Shown: positions 42,062 through 51,711 of the stretch, piece by piece
How positions within the stretch are numbered: the first letter of the stretch is position 1
Layout: each line of letters starts with the position of its first letter
From: Ornithinimicrobium sp. INDO-MA30-4
GTDB taxonomy: Bacteria > Actinomycetota > Actinomycetes > Actinomycetales > Dermatophilaceae
Assembly (NCBI RefSeq): GCF_021535045.1
Contig: NZ_CP091056.1
Span: 1 to 64,000, forward strand
Direction of reading: 5' to 3'
Length of the DNA: 64,000 nucleotides
Program-made: the position numbers and the translations under genes
Notes under the pieces: model-generated
Database searches by the model: none
What the model saw: only the letters and a program-made list of their open reading frames with translations
What the model was told of the DNA's origin: nothing

Positions 42062-44654
42062 CTACGCCCGACTCTTGGTGCTGGGCGCGCCGCGGAGTTG
42101 CGGGGTGCACGAGCAACGCGCTCGCGGATGCCGGCGGGCTGCAACTGATCGCTTGCCCACGCTGCCAGGGCCGTTCGATCAACCTTGGACGCGTGCCTGA
42201 TGTCGACGGGCAGCCAGTCCTTGACCAGCACTGCCGCAACGGGGACCGATGCCGCATCCCGCACTCGAGCAGCGAGGTCCGGCTCGGCAATAGCGCTGTC
42301 ACCCCGACTAAGCCGTCCTTGCGGCACCACCACGACAACGACTTGCTGAGTGCCAACCGGGCCAACACCAACAACCGCGACGTCTTGGACACCAGAGACC
42401 GCGGACAGATCGTTCTCCAGCGGGTATGGCGTCAGGGCGCCTTGGGCGGTCGCCAGCACATGGACGGCGCGACCTTCGACCCACAACCTGCCCTGGGAGT
42501 CGAGGTGTCCAACATCGCCAGTGCGGTGCCAACCTGCAGGCTGGGCCGACTCACGTTGCACGGCCCACAGTCGGTCGTAGCGCTCCTTGACGTGTGCCGC
42601 GCGAACGACAATGTCGCCGACGACACCAGGGGTGTTGACCAGGGTCTCGGCAGGTTGGTCAAGGGCGAGATCGCAATCTCGACGCCTTCAAGCGGGGTGC
42701 CAACGCATACCCCGCCACCGTCGGAGGCATCGGTGATCTGCGTCGTCGGGTCAATGGTCGCGATCGGCAGCGCCTCGGTCATGCCATAAGGCGTGTGCGT
42801 CTCGGCGTTGGTGAGCAAGTCTTTGACTGCCAGCAACAACTCGGTCGGCACCGGCGCACCAGCAGACAGCACCAACCGAGGGCCGGTCAGCGCGGCGGCA
42901 GCAGATGGCGTCAACTCGCTCGTGGTCGCGACCACATTGCGCAACGCGGCGGGCGAAGCAAAAACGACGGTGGCATCAATGGCTGCGACTGCCTCTCCCA
43001 GCGCCTGGGCGGTGAGAGTATGCGGGGCGGTCACATCCATGTTCGGCACCGCTGAGGTCAGCCCGAGGGCCGGACCATAGAGCGCAAAGGGCGCAAAGGC
43101 CGCCACAAAACGCTCGCCGCGGTGCAACCCGAAGGTGTCGCGCAGTTGGCGGATCTGGGCACTTAGTTGAGTCCGGGTGTAGGCCACAGCCTTGGGCGGT
43201 CCGGTGGCACCCGAGGTGAACAGCAAGGCTGCATCAGCATCCGGGGAGATGTTGGCAGCTTCCAGGTCGGGCAAGCTCACGCTGTCGGCGATCAGCGCCT
43301 GCACATCGTCTGGGTCGGCGGCGATGCGCTTACCGGGCACGCGGGTGGCGCTGGTGAGGGCCAAAGCCTTACGGATCCCAATGACATGGTCGGGACTAGC
43401 TCCCCGCAAAGCAGCGCCAAGTCGTGGTAGCCCCAGACCCGCGTCGGCCACTACGACCACGGCACCGAGGCGCCACACGGCATACGCGATGGTGGTGAGG
43501 TCAATCCCGGGTGGCACCAGGACGGCGACTCGCTGACCAGGCTTCACGCCGCGGGCATCAAGAGCGCCAGCGACATCGGCAACGCGTTGAGCCAACGCAC
43601 CGCGCGTAATCTGCCCGGCAGCACTGGCCAACTCCACGATTGCCAACTCATCGGGCTCGGTGGCGTCAACTTCGATCGGTAGCAACTCACCCTGGGCGGG
43701 ACGGGCCGGAGCCTCATCACGGGCGGGGTTCTGCGCGTCACCGAAGTGATCGGTGATCCACTGCCAGATGACGCCGACACCTTCAGGCTTGTCTTCAAGC
43801 ACCAGGTGAGAGGCCTTGGGGTAGGTCTGCACATCGGCGTGCGGCATCCGCCGCTGCAAATCGGTGAGATAGCGCGGCGAAAACACTGGGTCGCTCATGC
43901 CCCAGACAAAGAGAGCGGGCACCGCTAACTGCTTGACGCCCTCCGCGACCCGCTCCAGCGTCGGGAAGCTGGGGTGGTCGGTCTCAAACGGGATGTCTGC
44001 AACAAAGTCCGCGACAGGCTGACGGCGTGCGACGCTCGCATAGGGAGATGCAAAGGCATCGCGCAGCGGCTTACCCAACGGCGGCAGACACAAGGCTGTC
44101 GTTGCCCGCACAAACGCGGGGGTCCGGGCGCACAGCGTGTGGATCAGCGGCTTTGAGCGCGTGGTGGTGATCGCGATGGGCTTGGGCTGATCCGCTGGCT
44201 GATGCACCGCGGTGTTCGTCAGAATCGTTGCCTGCAACTGCTCTGGGTGGTCAATCGCCCAACCCAGGCTGATCGGACCACCCCAGTCGTGAGCCAGCGT
44301 GATGACGGGCCCGGTGATCTCCATGGCTTTGGTCAGGTCGCCAAGGTCATCGATCCGTTGAGCCATCGTGCGCGGCTCGTCAAGACGCTCAGACCAGCCC
44401 ATGGAGAGCTGATCGACCGCGACGACGCGCCACCCCGGAGGTGCCTGATCGACAACCCGACGCCAGAGGTATGACCAGGTTGGGTTGCCGTGCACGCACA
44501 GGATAGTGCCGATCACGTCGTGCCCACTGGCCTGCACTGAGGCCAGGTTATCGAGCACGTGCCACAAGTGGCTACGACCCTGAGGCGAGCGGCTAGGGAC
44601 CGAAACTTGAACCGACCAATCCGGATCGATTCCGGGCAGGTCAGCGAGGTTCAC
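42062..44654 (-). CDS. oleBC: OleBC fusion: alpha/beta hydrolase (beta-lactone decarboxylase) and AMP-dependent beta-lactone synthetase
   Basis: Two-domain protein of about 860 aa. Residues 1-310 form an alpha/beta hydrolase of the OleB type with the nucleophile region ITLAHDWGGPISLGWAID and a late His in SHLVLEDKPEGVG. From about 340 an acyl-CoA-synthetase-like OleC domain follows, with ALLFTSGATGPPKAVAYTR, TPYGMTEALPIATIDP and HASKVDRTAL. In characterised systems OleC forms a beta-lactone from the beta-hydroxy acid and OleB expels CO2 to give the alkene. One base is missing near 42670. The exact stop is unclear: as printed, the frame runs into oleD without a stop, whereas one more lost base gives a TAG at 42062. 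Confidence 0.9.
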
Positions 44655-45671
44655 CAGTCAATCTCCATGCAGGTCATGTTCAAGCCCGAGCCAATGCCCA
44701 TCAACAAGACGCGGTCGCCGCTGTTCAGCGAGTCGACCTCCTTGGCCAGGGTGATCGGCACAGCCGCCGGACCGACGTTGCCCAGCAAGGGGAAGGTCAG
44801 CGGGATGCGGTCAATGGGAAGTTCCAACTTTTCAGCGGTCTTTTGGGTATGGACCTGTGAGACCTGGTGGACGATGTAGCGATCCATGTCGGTCCAGTCG
44901 AACTCATCGGCAGCGTCCTTCCACAAGTCGCCCGCCAATTCCATGCCGCCATTCAGCAGGCCGGTGGTGTCGGTACGCATCTGGTCGAAGTCACCGACAC
45001 ATAGCTCGTGGTGCCAGGTGGCCGCGCGGAGACCCCACCAACAACACGGTGGCCATCGGGGTGCTCGCTGGCACGGCCCAACACCATCGCTGCGGCGCCA
45101 GAGCCCAAGGTCAAAGTCGCAAACTCACGCAGGATGTCATCAGCGGTGGCAGTCTCGCTCGAGAGGCGGCCCAAGGTGTTCTCCTGCGGCTTGCGCGAGC
45201 CCTCGCTGTCCACCACCAGTGCGTAGTCGATCTGGCCACTATCGATCATGGTGGCGGCCAACTGGATGCCGTTGACGAAGCCCAAACAGGCATTGGTGAT
45301 GTCGAAGTTCAAGCAACTGGTCGGCATACCCAGGGCGTGGTGGATGCCCACCGACACCGAAGGTTCCAGGTTTTCCTGCTGACCGAGGTGTTGACCAACA
45401 AGCCAATGCGGTTGGGGTCAACACCTGCCTCAGCGATGGCCTTGCTGCCAGCCTCAATTGCACCGTCGACAAAGCTGGTGCCTTCTGGCCACCAGCGTCG
45501 TTCGGAGATGCCAGCCAGCTTGGCGAGCATGCCGGGGCGCAGACCATTGCGGGTGTAGGAATCGCCGATGATGGCGTCGAACTCTTCGGAGGTTTTCACC
45601 ACCGGTGCGTCCACGGCGGTGACAGCAAGCACAGCCGTGTCGTGGTGGCGAAAAGTAATGTTGCCGCTCAA
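44651..45671 (-). CDS. oleA: OleA, 3-oxoacyl-ACP synthase III family condensing enzyme, two frameshifts
   Basis: Head-to-head Claisen condensation enzyme that joins two acyl-CoAs. About 341 aa. The catalytic Cys is in NFDITNACLGFVNGIQLA, the His region is DRYIVHQVSQVHTQK and the Asn region is FPLLGNVGPAAVPITLA, the thiolase-fold triad. The N-terminal segment ERRWWPEGTSFVDGAIEAG is typical of OleA homologues. Bases are missing near 45375 (restoring TSVSRENLEPSVSVGIH) and near 45015. The stop overlaps the oleBC start (GTGA), so translation is coupled. Order oleA-oleBC-oleD defines the olefin pathway. Confidence 0.9.
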
Positions 45672-45794
45672 AGGGAACCTCAGTGACTATTCAGACGTCG
45701 ATACAGGTGGGACTATGACACCACAACCGTAGTGTCATTGGACAACCAACTCCGACGCGGGGTTGTTCCCCTGACGTGTGAAAAGGAGAGGGCT

Positions 45795-46664
45795 ATGAAC
45801 AAGATCACCAAGCGAACCGGGGGCATGTGGGCTGCAGTTGTCGCCTTGCCCCTCGCCTTATCCGCGTGTGGCGATCAAGCCAGCGTTGCTCAGGCCCCTG
45901 ACGGAACTGATGGCGTGATCAGTGTGGCAGGCAGCCAGGACGTGCCTGGTGGTGTGGCAGGCGGCCCACTCGATGTTGCACCCGGCTCAGAGGTCGACCC
46001 AAAAGACGTCGTTGATCGGTTGCTCTCCGCGGATCAAAGCCAGATGTCCTCGTTCAACCTGATGATGAACGGCGACGTCGAGGGTGCCCAGATGCAACTC
46101 AGCGCCTCAGTGAATGTCAGTGGGGCCCAGCCCGAACTCGACGCGCGCTTGACGTTGGAAGGCGATGAAGTTGCGGCGGCGGGTATGGAAATGTTCTCCA
46201 GCATGCATCTCGTCTTGGCGGATGGGCAGGGTTTCGTTTCGATCCCCGCCCTGACGGGTGAGGGCACCTACTACTCCATCCCCCTTGACGAAGCAGACCT
46301 TGGTGAGATGGGCATGGAGGGGATGGGCGCTGGCGACGACCTGGACCTCTTTGCTGAGGATGGTCTTGAGGAGATGTGGCAGGGCTGGGATGAGTCTGGC
46401 TCCACCATGACGTATGTCGGCAGTCAAGACGGTCAGGATCAGTACCAAATCGTGATGACCGCCGAAGACTTTGACGCGTCCATGAGCGGCGAAGCTACCT
46501 TCAACATTTGGATCAACCAAGACGACTTCATGAGTCAGATCGAGGTGAACTCCACCGATGGCGACCTGACGTTGCTGTTTGAGGACTGGGGTCACAACGA
46601 AGACATTCAGGCCCCGCCTGCTCCAGACGTGATGGAGTTCAACATGGAAGACCTGAACTTCTAG
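45795..46664 (+). CDS. Lipoprotein of the LppX/LprG-like fold family (inferred)
   Basis: Surface lipoprotein of 289 aa, intact. AGGAGAGG lies before the ATG, then a basic start, a hydrophobic segment and the lipobox ALSACG. The mature protein has a mostly beta-rich acidic sequence (SSFNLMMNGDVEGAQMQLSA, then SSMHLVLADGQGFVSIPAL), reminiscent of the DUF1396/LppX-LprG type that carries lipids across the cell wall of related bacteria. The family call rests on general pattern only. It is unusually rich in Met and Asp/Glu in GEMGMEGMGAGDDLDL. Transcribed away from oleA across a gap of about 120 bp and ended by a strong terminator. Confidence 0.75.
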   Translation: MNKITKRTGGMWAAVVALPLALSACGDQASVAQAPDGTDGVISVAGSQDVPGGVAGGPLDVAPGSEVDPKDVVDRLLSADQSQMSSFNLMMNGDVEGAQMQLSASVNVSGAQPELDARLTLEGDEVAAAGMEMFSSMHLVLADGQGFVSIPALTGEGTYYSIPLDEADLGEMGMEGMGAGDDLDLFAEDGLEEMWQGWDESGSTMTYVGSQDGQDQYQIVMTAEDFDASMSGEATFNIWINQDDFMSQIEVNSTDGDLTLLFEDWGHNEDIQAPPAPDVMEFNMEDLNF

Positions 46665-46690
46665 CGACCGCTGATCGAGTTAGCACGCGC

Positions 46691-46730
46691 AAAAGTGCCC
46701 GATGCGAAGATCTCGCATCGGGCACTTTCG
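46691..46730. terminator. Strong bidirectional terminator
   Basis: A perfect 16-bp stem, AAAGTGCCCGATGCGA (46692-46707) with TCGCATCGGGCACTTT (46713-46728), around a 5-base loop lies between the convergent lipoprotein and msrA genes. A/T-rich ends serve both directions. Confidence 0.9.
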
Positions 46731-46746
46731 TCAATCTAAGCGGGCA

Positions 46747-47420
46747 TCACGCCGGTGGTGCGATGTCCTGCTGGGCTGGAGCCTCGTCCTGACGAACGAT
46801 GCCCATGGGGCAAGTTAGGCCGTTCGGGCCGTGGTTGCAGTAGCCGCCGGGGTTCTTGTGCAGGTACTGCTGGTGATACCCTCTGCGTAGAAGAACTCAC
46901 CAGCGTTCTCGGCCGAGTCAAGCTGGGTGCTGATAACACCGAGACCCTGGTCGTTGAGCACCTGCTGGAAGGCGTCCTTTGTTGCGTTGGCCGCCTTCTC
47001 CTGCGACTCGTTCGTGAAGTAAATCGCCGAACGGTACTGCGTGCCGACGTCGTTGCCCTGACGGTTGGCCGTGGTGGAGTTGTGGTTCTCCCAGAAGACC
47101 TTCAGCAACTGCTCGGGCGTCACCTTGCTGGGGTCATAAACAACCTGGGCTGCCTCGGTGTGACCGGTCCGGCCGGAGCAAACTTCGCGGTAGCTCGGGT
47201 TGGGGGTCGCCCCACCCATGTAGCCAACAGCGGTGCTGATGACACCGGGGATTGTGTAAAAGAGGCGCTCAGTGCCCCAGAAGCAGCCCATGGCGACATA
47301 CAGAATCTCTGCGCTGTCCTCCCAGGGGCCTTGCAACGGAGTGCCCAAAACCTCGTGCGTCGTCGGAATATCGTTCGGGGCCTGACTGCGGCCAACGGGT
47401 GGGTTCGAGTTGAAGAGCAT
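46747..47420 (-). CDS. msrA: Peptide-methionine (S)-S-oxide reductase, one frameshift
   Basis: Repairs oxidised methionine in proteins. About 224 aa. The active-site motif is YVAMGCFWGTERLFY with the nucleophilic Cys in GCFWG, followed by VGYMGGATPNPSYREVCSG, then WENHNSTTANRQGNDVGTQY. One base is missing near 46880; correction gives EGYHQQYLHKNPGGYCNHGPN with the recycling Cys. The ATG at 47420 is chosen to leave the usual short N-terminal extension. It converges with the lipoprotein gene on a shared terminator. Confidence 0.94.
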
Positions 47421-47536
47421 CACGCTAATTTCAACTACCTTGTGTCCCACTTCATTCCAGACCACGCCGCATAGGGGTTCCTGCACGTCGGCCCTGCTGC
47501 TCGCCACAATTCAGGGTGGTGTGGCACCGTTCAAGC

Positions 47537-47885
47537 ATGGTGACAATGCAATGGGCGACTCAAGACTCCAGTATCGGCATCTTGTCCAATATGGGCGGGA
47601 TGATGGAGGGTCCGTCGTTGTTGCTTGGACCCATGCTGACAGTCATGGTGGGGTTCTTCTTTTACTTGCACGCGCGGACTGAGCGCAACGAAGTGATGGA
47701 GAAGGCTGAAGCGGCCGCGGTAGAAAAAAGGAGGGCAAGACCCTCGAAGAGATCGGCTTTGACCTGGAGAAGGCAAAGTCACGCTGCAAAAGACCAGCAA
47801 GCGAGTGCTGATTTCGCTGGTCGTGATGTCGATTGGTTCCATCTGGGTGCTCGGCACGGTCGCGTACTGGGTTTTCATCGATTGA
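47537..47885 (+). CDS. Small membrane protein with two membrane spans, two frameshifts
   Basis: About 117 aa after repair. One membrane span (LLLGPMLTVMVGFFFYLHAR), a charged stretch (NEVMEKAEAAAVEK, EGKTLEEIGFDLEKAK) and a second span (LISLVVMSIGSIWVLGTVAYW) end in VFID. Bases are missing near 47730 and 47777. Without them the frame accidentally runs on into the next gene. The family is unknown to me. The stop overlaps the TTG start of the GlmL-like gene, suggesting co-translation. Confidence 0.65.
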
Positions 47886-49225
47886 ACCTGCTCTGCGTCG
47901 ACGTTGGGTCGACCTTCACTAAGGCGTGCTTGGTGTCGCCCACAGACGGGCAACTACTGGCTCGAAGCGCGCGCCCCACGACATCTCAAACTGATGTCCT
48001 GGTCGGTATGCAGCGGGCCAGGCAAGACCTTGTCGATCAGGGGCATCAGGTGCCGGACTTGGCTCAGGGCGATGACGTGTATGTCTGCTCGAGCGCTGGC
48101 GGTGGGTTGCGGCTAGCCGTCGTGGGATTTGAGCGGCAAGTGACGGCCGAGGCTGGCCATCGGGTCGGGCTCAGTGCAGGAGCCAAGGTCTTGCACATCT
48201 TTGCCGGTCGACTGAGCGTCGCTGATGTGGCCGCGCTGCGGGCTGATCGCCCCGATGTCATCTTGTTGGTTGGGGGCACCAACGGCGGCAACAGCGAAGT
48301 GTTGCTGCATAACGCTCGGCGGCTGGCGACCTCTCGGGTGGGGGCCGCCATCGTCGCGGCTGGCAACGACGAAGCTGCCCAGGCGGTCGCCGAAGCTTTG
48401 ACGGACACTCAGCGGCGTTTTGTTATGGCTGACAATGTCCTGCCCAAGATCGGCGAGGTCGCGCCAACCTCGGCGCGGTCGGCCATTCGGGTGATGTTTC
48501 TCAGACATGTCATCGGTGGCAAGGGCTTATCCAAGGGGCCACTGTTTGCCTCCCTCGTGCAGGCTGCGACCCCCGACGCGGTCCTCACCGGAGCCGAAAA
48601 CCTCGGCTCGTTTCTGGGCGAAGACATCGTGATTGCCGATGTCGGCGGCGCAACGACGGACGTGTATTCGGTGTTGCAGCCAGAGGGCGAAGACGCCACC
48701 CTGCGTAAACACGTGGTGGCACCTCTGTGGCAGTCGCGCACCGTCGAGGGTGACCTTGGGATGCGTTGGAGTGCGGCCACCGTGCTGGAAGCGGCCCAAT
48801 CGGAGGGAATGTCGGGAGCAGACGACGCCGGCCTGGTTGGGTGGGTGAGGAGTCTGCGCGAGCACACTGACCGCATACCTGAATCGGCTCAGGAGCAGGG
48901 GTGGGACGCCGAACTGGCCCGCCTCGCCCTCACCCTTGCCGTCCGTCGGCACGGCCGCCCAGCGAATCCGGCCGAAGGTCCCCGTCCGCTGGTGAATGTG
49001 AAGTATCTGATTGGCTCGGGTGGGGCGTTGAGGCATGCGCCCAGCGGGGTGGCCGAGGGTGTGCTCAGCGGTGTCCTCACTGATCACGGAGGTGGCTGGC
49101 GAACGCCCACAGCAGCCAACGCGCTCGTTGACGAGCACTATCTGCTCGCCGCCCTGGGTCTGATAGATGACCAAGACACGGGGGTCAGTCGTGGTTTGGC
49201 GGCCCAGATCCTGGAGCAGGGTTAG
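47882..49225 (+). CDS. GlmL/MutL family ASKHA protein
   Basis: Protein of 447 aa in the GlmL family, a relative of actin-like ATPases that accompanies B12-dependent glutamate mutase in clostridia and is distinct from DNA mismatch-repair MutL. The phosphate-1 loop is LLCVDVGSTFTKACLV, the second loop is IVIADVGGATTDVYSVL, and there is a glycine-rich YLIGSGGALRHAP. The TTG start (overlapping the preceding stop as TTGA) is inferred because homology begins there and no ATG or GTG fits. No mutase subunit lies in this window, so its partner is unknown. ilvA follows directly. Confidence 0.8.
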   Translation: MNLLCVDVGSTFTKACLVSPTDGQLLARSARPTTSQTDVLVGMQRARQDLVDQGHQVPDLAQGDDVYVCSSAGGGLRLAVVGFERQVTAEAGHRVGLSAGAKVLHIFAGRLSVADVAALRADRPDVILLVGGTNGGNSEVLLHNARRLATSRVGAAIVAAGNDEAAQAVAEALTDTQRRFVMADNVLPKIGEVAPTSARSAIRVMFLRHVIGGKGLSKGPLFASLVQAATPDAVLTGAENLGSFLGEDIVIADVGGATTDVYSVLQPEGEDATLRKHVVAPLWQSRTVEGDLGMRWSAATVLEAAQSEGMSGADDAGLVGWVRSLREHTDRIPESAQEQGWDAELARLALTLAVRRHGRPANPAEGPRPLVNVKYLIGSGGALRHAPSGVAEGVLSGVLTDHGGGWRTPTAANALVDEHYLLAALGLIDDQDTGVSRGLAAQILEQG

Positions 49226-49234
49226 CCTGCAGGG

Positions 49235-50466
49235 GTGGATGCAACGGCTGAAGTGACACTGGTAGATATTGAAGCGGCACGAGAGTTGCTGGTGGGAGTG
49301 ATCCAGCCGACCTCGATGGAGTTTAGCCAGGCACTGACGGACCGGGTGGGAGTGCCCGTCCACCTCAAATGCGAAAACCTGCAGCGCGCCGGGTCGTTCA
49401 AGATTCGCGGGGCTTACAACCGGATCGCCGGTTTGAGCGATGAGCAAAAGGCTGCCGGTGTGGTGGCGGCCAGCGCTGGAAACCACGCTCAAGGTGTGGC
49501 GCTCGCAGCGCGGTTGTTAGGTCTCGAAGCGACGGTCTTCATGCCTGAGGGCGCTGCCATGCCCAGGTTGCTGGCCACCAAGGGCTATGGCGCCACAGTG
49601 CACCAGGTGGGCACGACTATTGATGATTGCATCGAAGCAGCGCGTGCCGAGAGCGCGCAGACCGGGGCTGTCTTTATCCCGCCCTTCGATCACCCGGACA
49701 TCGTGGCTGGCCAGGGCACCTGCGGCCTGGAGATTCTGGAGCAAGTCCCCGACGTCAAGACCATCGTGGTCTGTACCGGCGGGGGAGGCCTGCTGGCGGG
49801 TATTGCCACGGCCGTCAAGGCCCTGCGCCCCGATGTGAAGGTCATTGGTGTGCAGGCTGAGCAGGCAGCGGCTTGGCCCGCGTCGTTGGATGCAGGCCAC
49901 CCGATCGCGCTCAAGCACATGTCCACGATGGCCGATGGCATCGCGGTGGGACGACCGGGGATGTGCCGTTCTCGCTCGTGCAGGAGTATGCCGACGGCAT
50001 CCGCACGGTCGGTGAAGAGGACCTGGCTCGCGCCATGCTGTTTATGTTGGAGCGGGCGCGGATGGTGGTGGAACCGGCCGGTGCCGCAGCCGTTGCCCAC
50101 TTGCTGGCGCATACCGATGAAGAAGTCGAAGGACCCGTCGTCGCAGTGCTCTCGGGCGGCAATATCGACCCGATTCTGTTGTTGCGCATCATCCGCACAG
50201 GCCTGCGGGTCGCCGGGCGCTACTTGCAGTTCTCTGTGCGCGTGCCCGACTCCCCAGGGTCGCTGGCAACATTGATCTCCCAATTGGCCGAACTGCGGGC
50301 CAACGTGTTGGAAGTCCAACATGGCCGCACGACAACATCCCTACGGGTCAGCGAGGTCCTCATTGCGCTGACGGTCGAGACGGAGGGTCAGGAACACTCG
50401 GCTCGCGTTCAGCAGTCCCTGATTAACCGCGGCTACCACCGCGAGCGCAAACCAGGGGCGAGCTAA
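49235..50466 (+). CDS. ilvA: Threonine ammonia-lyase with C-terminal ACT domain, one frameshift
   Basis: PLP enzyme that deaminates threonine to 2-oxobutyrate, the first step of isoleucine synthesis. About 411 aa. The PLP lysine is in NLQRAGSFKIRGAYNRI, the phosphate-binding loop is CTGGGGLLAGIAT, and SAGNHAQGVALAARLLG precedes it. One G is missing from 49957-49960; correction restores GRPGDVPFSLVQEYADG. The C-terminal 80 residues (YLQFSVRVPDSPGSLATLIS) form a single ACT domain, as in the short catabolic/biosynthetic form rather than the two-domain regulated IlvA. A GTG start follows the GlmL gene by 9 bp. Confidence 0.93.
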
Positions 50467-50470
50467 AACA

Positions 50471-50508
50471 AAAACTGCGCCGACCCCATACGGAGTCGGC
50501 GCAGTTTG
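50471..50508. terminator. Bidirectional terminator between ilvA and greA
   Basis: AAACTGCGCCGAC (50472-50484) pairs perfectly with GTCGGCGCAGTTT (50495-50507) around a 10-base loop, with A-rich and T-containing flanks. It closes both convergent genes. Confidence 0.9.
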
Positions 50509-50522
50509 CTGTCTGATCTAGC

Positions 50523-51029
50523 TCAGGGCGTGTAGGCCTCAGAGTTGAGAATCTTGACCTCAATGGACTTGCCGTTGGGCGCGTCGTAGGAAACCGTCGA
50601 GTCGACCTTCTGCCCCAGAATGGCCGCTCCGAGCGGGGAGCCTTCGCTGTAGACATCCAGGGTGTCGTTCGTCCCTAGGATTTCGCGGCTACCCAGCAAG
50701 AACTTCTCGGTGTCGCCGAACATCTCGACGGTCACAACGCTGCCGGGCTTCACAGTGCCGTCCTGAACGGGTGCTTCGCCGACCGTGGCGGAACGCAGCA
50801 ACTGCTCAAGCTGGCGGATGCGATCCTCCATCTTGCCCTGCTCGTCCTTGGCCGCGTGGTAGCCACCGTTTTCCTTCAGGTCGCCTTCGTCGCGGGCGGC
50901 CTCAATGACCTTGGCGATCTCGGTGCGGCCAGGTCCGGTGAGGTGAGTCAACTCGGCGTGGAGGCGGTCGTACGCCTCCTGTGTGAGGTAACTCGAGGAT
51001 GCCTTGGCACTCTCGGTCACGATGATCAC
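50523..51029 (-). CDS. greA: Transcription elongation factor GreA
   Basis: Rescues backtracked RNA polymerase by stimulating transcript cleavage. 168 aa, intact. The N-terminal coiled-coil (YLTQEAYDRLHAELTHLTG, then ARDEGDLKENGGYHAAKDEQ) carries the tip acidic pair in DEGDLKEN, and the C-terminal globular domain has LGTNDTLDVYSEGSPLGAAILG. A long, structured leader lies upstream (see the hairpin at 51124-51176). Same order as greA-DUF4307-mca in mycobacteria. Confidence 0.96.
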   Translation of the reverse strand: MIIVTESAKASSSYLTQEAYDRLHAELTHLTGPGRTEIAKVIEAARDEGDLKENGGYHAAKDEQGKMEDRIRQLEQLLRSATVGEAPVQDGTVKPGSVVTVEMFGDTEKFLLGSREILGTNDTLDVYSEGSPLGAAILGQKVDSTVSYDAPNGKSIEVKILNSEAYTP

Positions 51030-51123
51030 TCCTTGGTCAGTATGTCGTTGCGTCGCACAGGCTTTCTCTGACAGCGGCGTTATCCAGCAACGACGATGAC
51101 GAGGAGACCCAGAGCAAACACAA

Positions 51124-51176
51124 GGTCCGGGCGAATTTCTCAGCTGTGAAATGAGGCTGGGTTTCGTGCCCGGACC
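51124..51176 (-). promoter_or_regulatory. Candidate attenuator hairpin in the greA leader
   Basis: GGTCCGGGC (51124-51132) pairs with GCCCGGACC (51168-51176), 9 bp, with an inner ATTTC/GAAAT stem. Read in the greA direction the stem is followed by TTGTGTTTG, resembling an intrinsic terminator 95 nt before the greA start. It would fall near the 5' end of the message from the promoter just upstream. A partial terminator or small leader RNA is possible. Confidence 0.5.
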
Positions 51177-51191
51177 GTTTAGGGAAATTTA

Positions 51192-51219
51192 ATGATAGCA
51201 AGGCAAGGCCAGGTGTCTA
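51192..51219 (-). promoter_or_regulatory. Likely sigma-70-type promoter for greA
   Basis: On the minus strand TAGACA (51214-51219) and TATCAT (51192-51197) are spaced by 16 bases, close to the consensus -35 and -10. The start of transcription would be near 51185, about 155 nt before the greA start codon. Confidence 0.5.
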
Positions 51220-51233
51220 GTTTGTTTGCGGCC

Positions 51234-51616
51234 TTAACTCTCGACGTCAACGTATGAGCAGGTGTCTACTTTGCCGCTGACCGCCGGCGCGACTGTCTCG
51301 ACGCTGCCCAGGTGGCGGCTGGGGAGGAGTCCTCCGGGGCAATCACGACCTCAGTGCGGCCGATCACATTAAAGCCATAGTCCTGTGCCACTAATTCGCA
51401 GCGAACGGCCCGGCTGGGATCTCTGTTGAGGTCGAAGCGAATGTCGACCTGTTCATCAGAGATAACGCTATTGCCCGTGTTGACCCAGTCGACTTTGCCG
51501 GACGTTGCGGCAATCCCAAACCAAATAGCCAGGGCTGTCATGGCGGCGACGCCGATCGAGCCGATGATCCACCAGCGACTTGTTGCGGCATCAGTGGTGC
51601 GACCTGGCGTGGACAT
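51234..51616 (-). CDS. DUF4307 family membrane protein, one frameshift
   Basis: Small single-span protein of about 127 aa. A short hydrophilic start, a membrane helix (WWIIGSIGVAAMTALAIWFG), then an extracytoplasmic domain with VDIRFDLNRDPSRAVRCELVAQDYGFNVIG, the core of DUF4307. One base is missing near 51310; correction gives SVETVAPAVSGKVDTCSYV with the conserved C-terminal Cys. It sits between greA and mca, as in mycobacteria. Function unknown. Confidence 0.82.
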
Positions 51617-51711
51617 CGTTCAGCTCCTGGGAATGGTGGTGAGACAATAAGCATTGTCTCATCGGTAGGAAATATCTCCCTACCGGCAACGAACAATGGC
51701 AAGGAGCTCAG

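Noticed and set aside
47516-49225. One long fused protein joining the small membrane protein to the GlmL-like protein
   Set aside because: The join arises from two lost bases; the real membrane protein ends at 47885 and GlmL homology starts at the overlapping TTG.
51209-51274. Direct repeat CAGGTGTCTA at 51210 and 51260
   Set aside because: Only two 10-bp copies; one is within DUF4307 codons and the other in the greA promoter. Chance or a small duplication is as likely as function.
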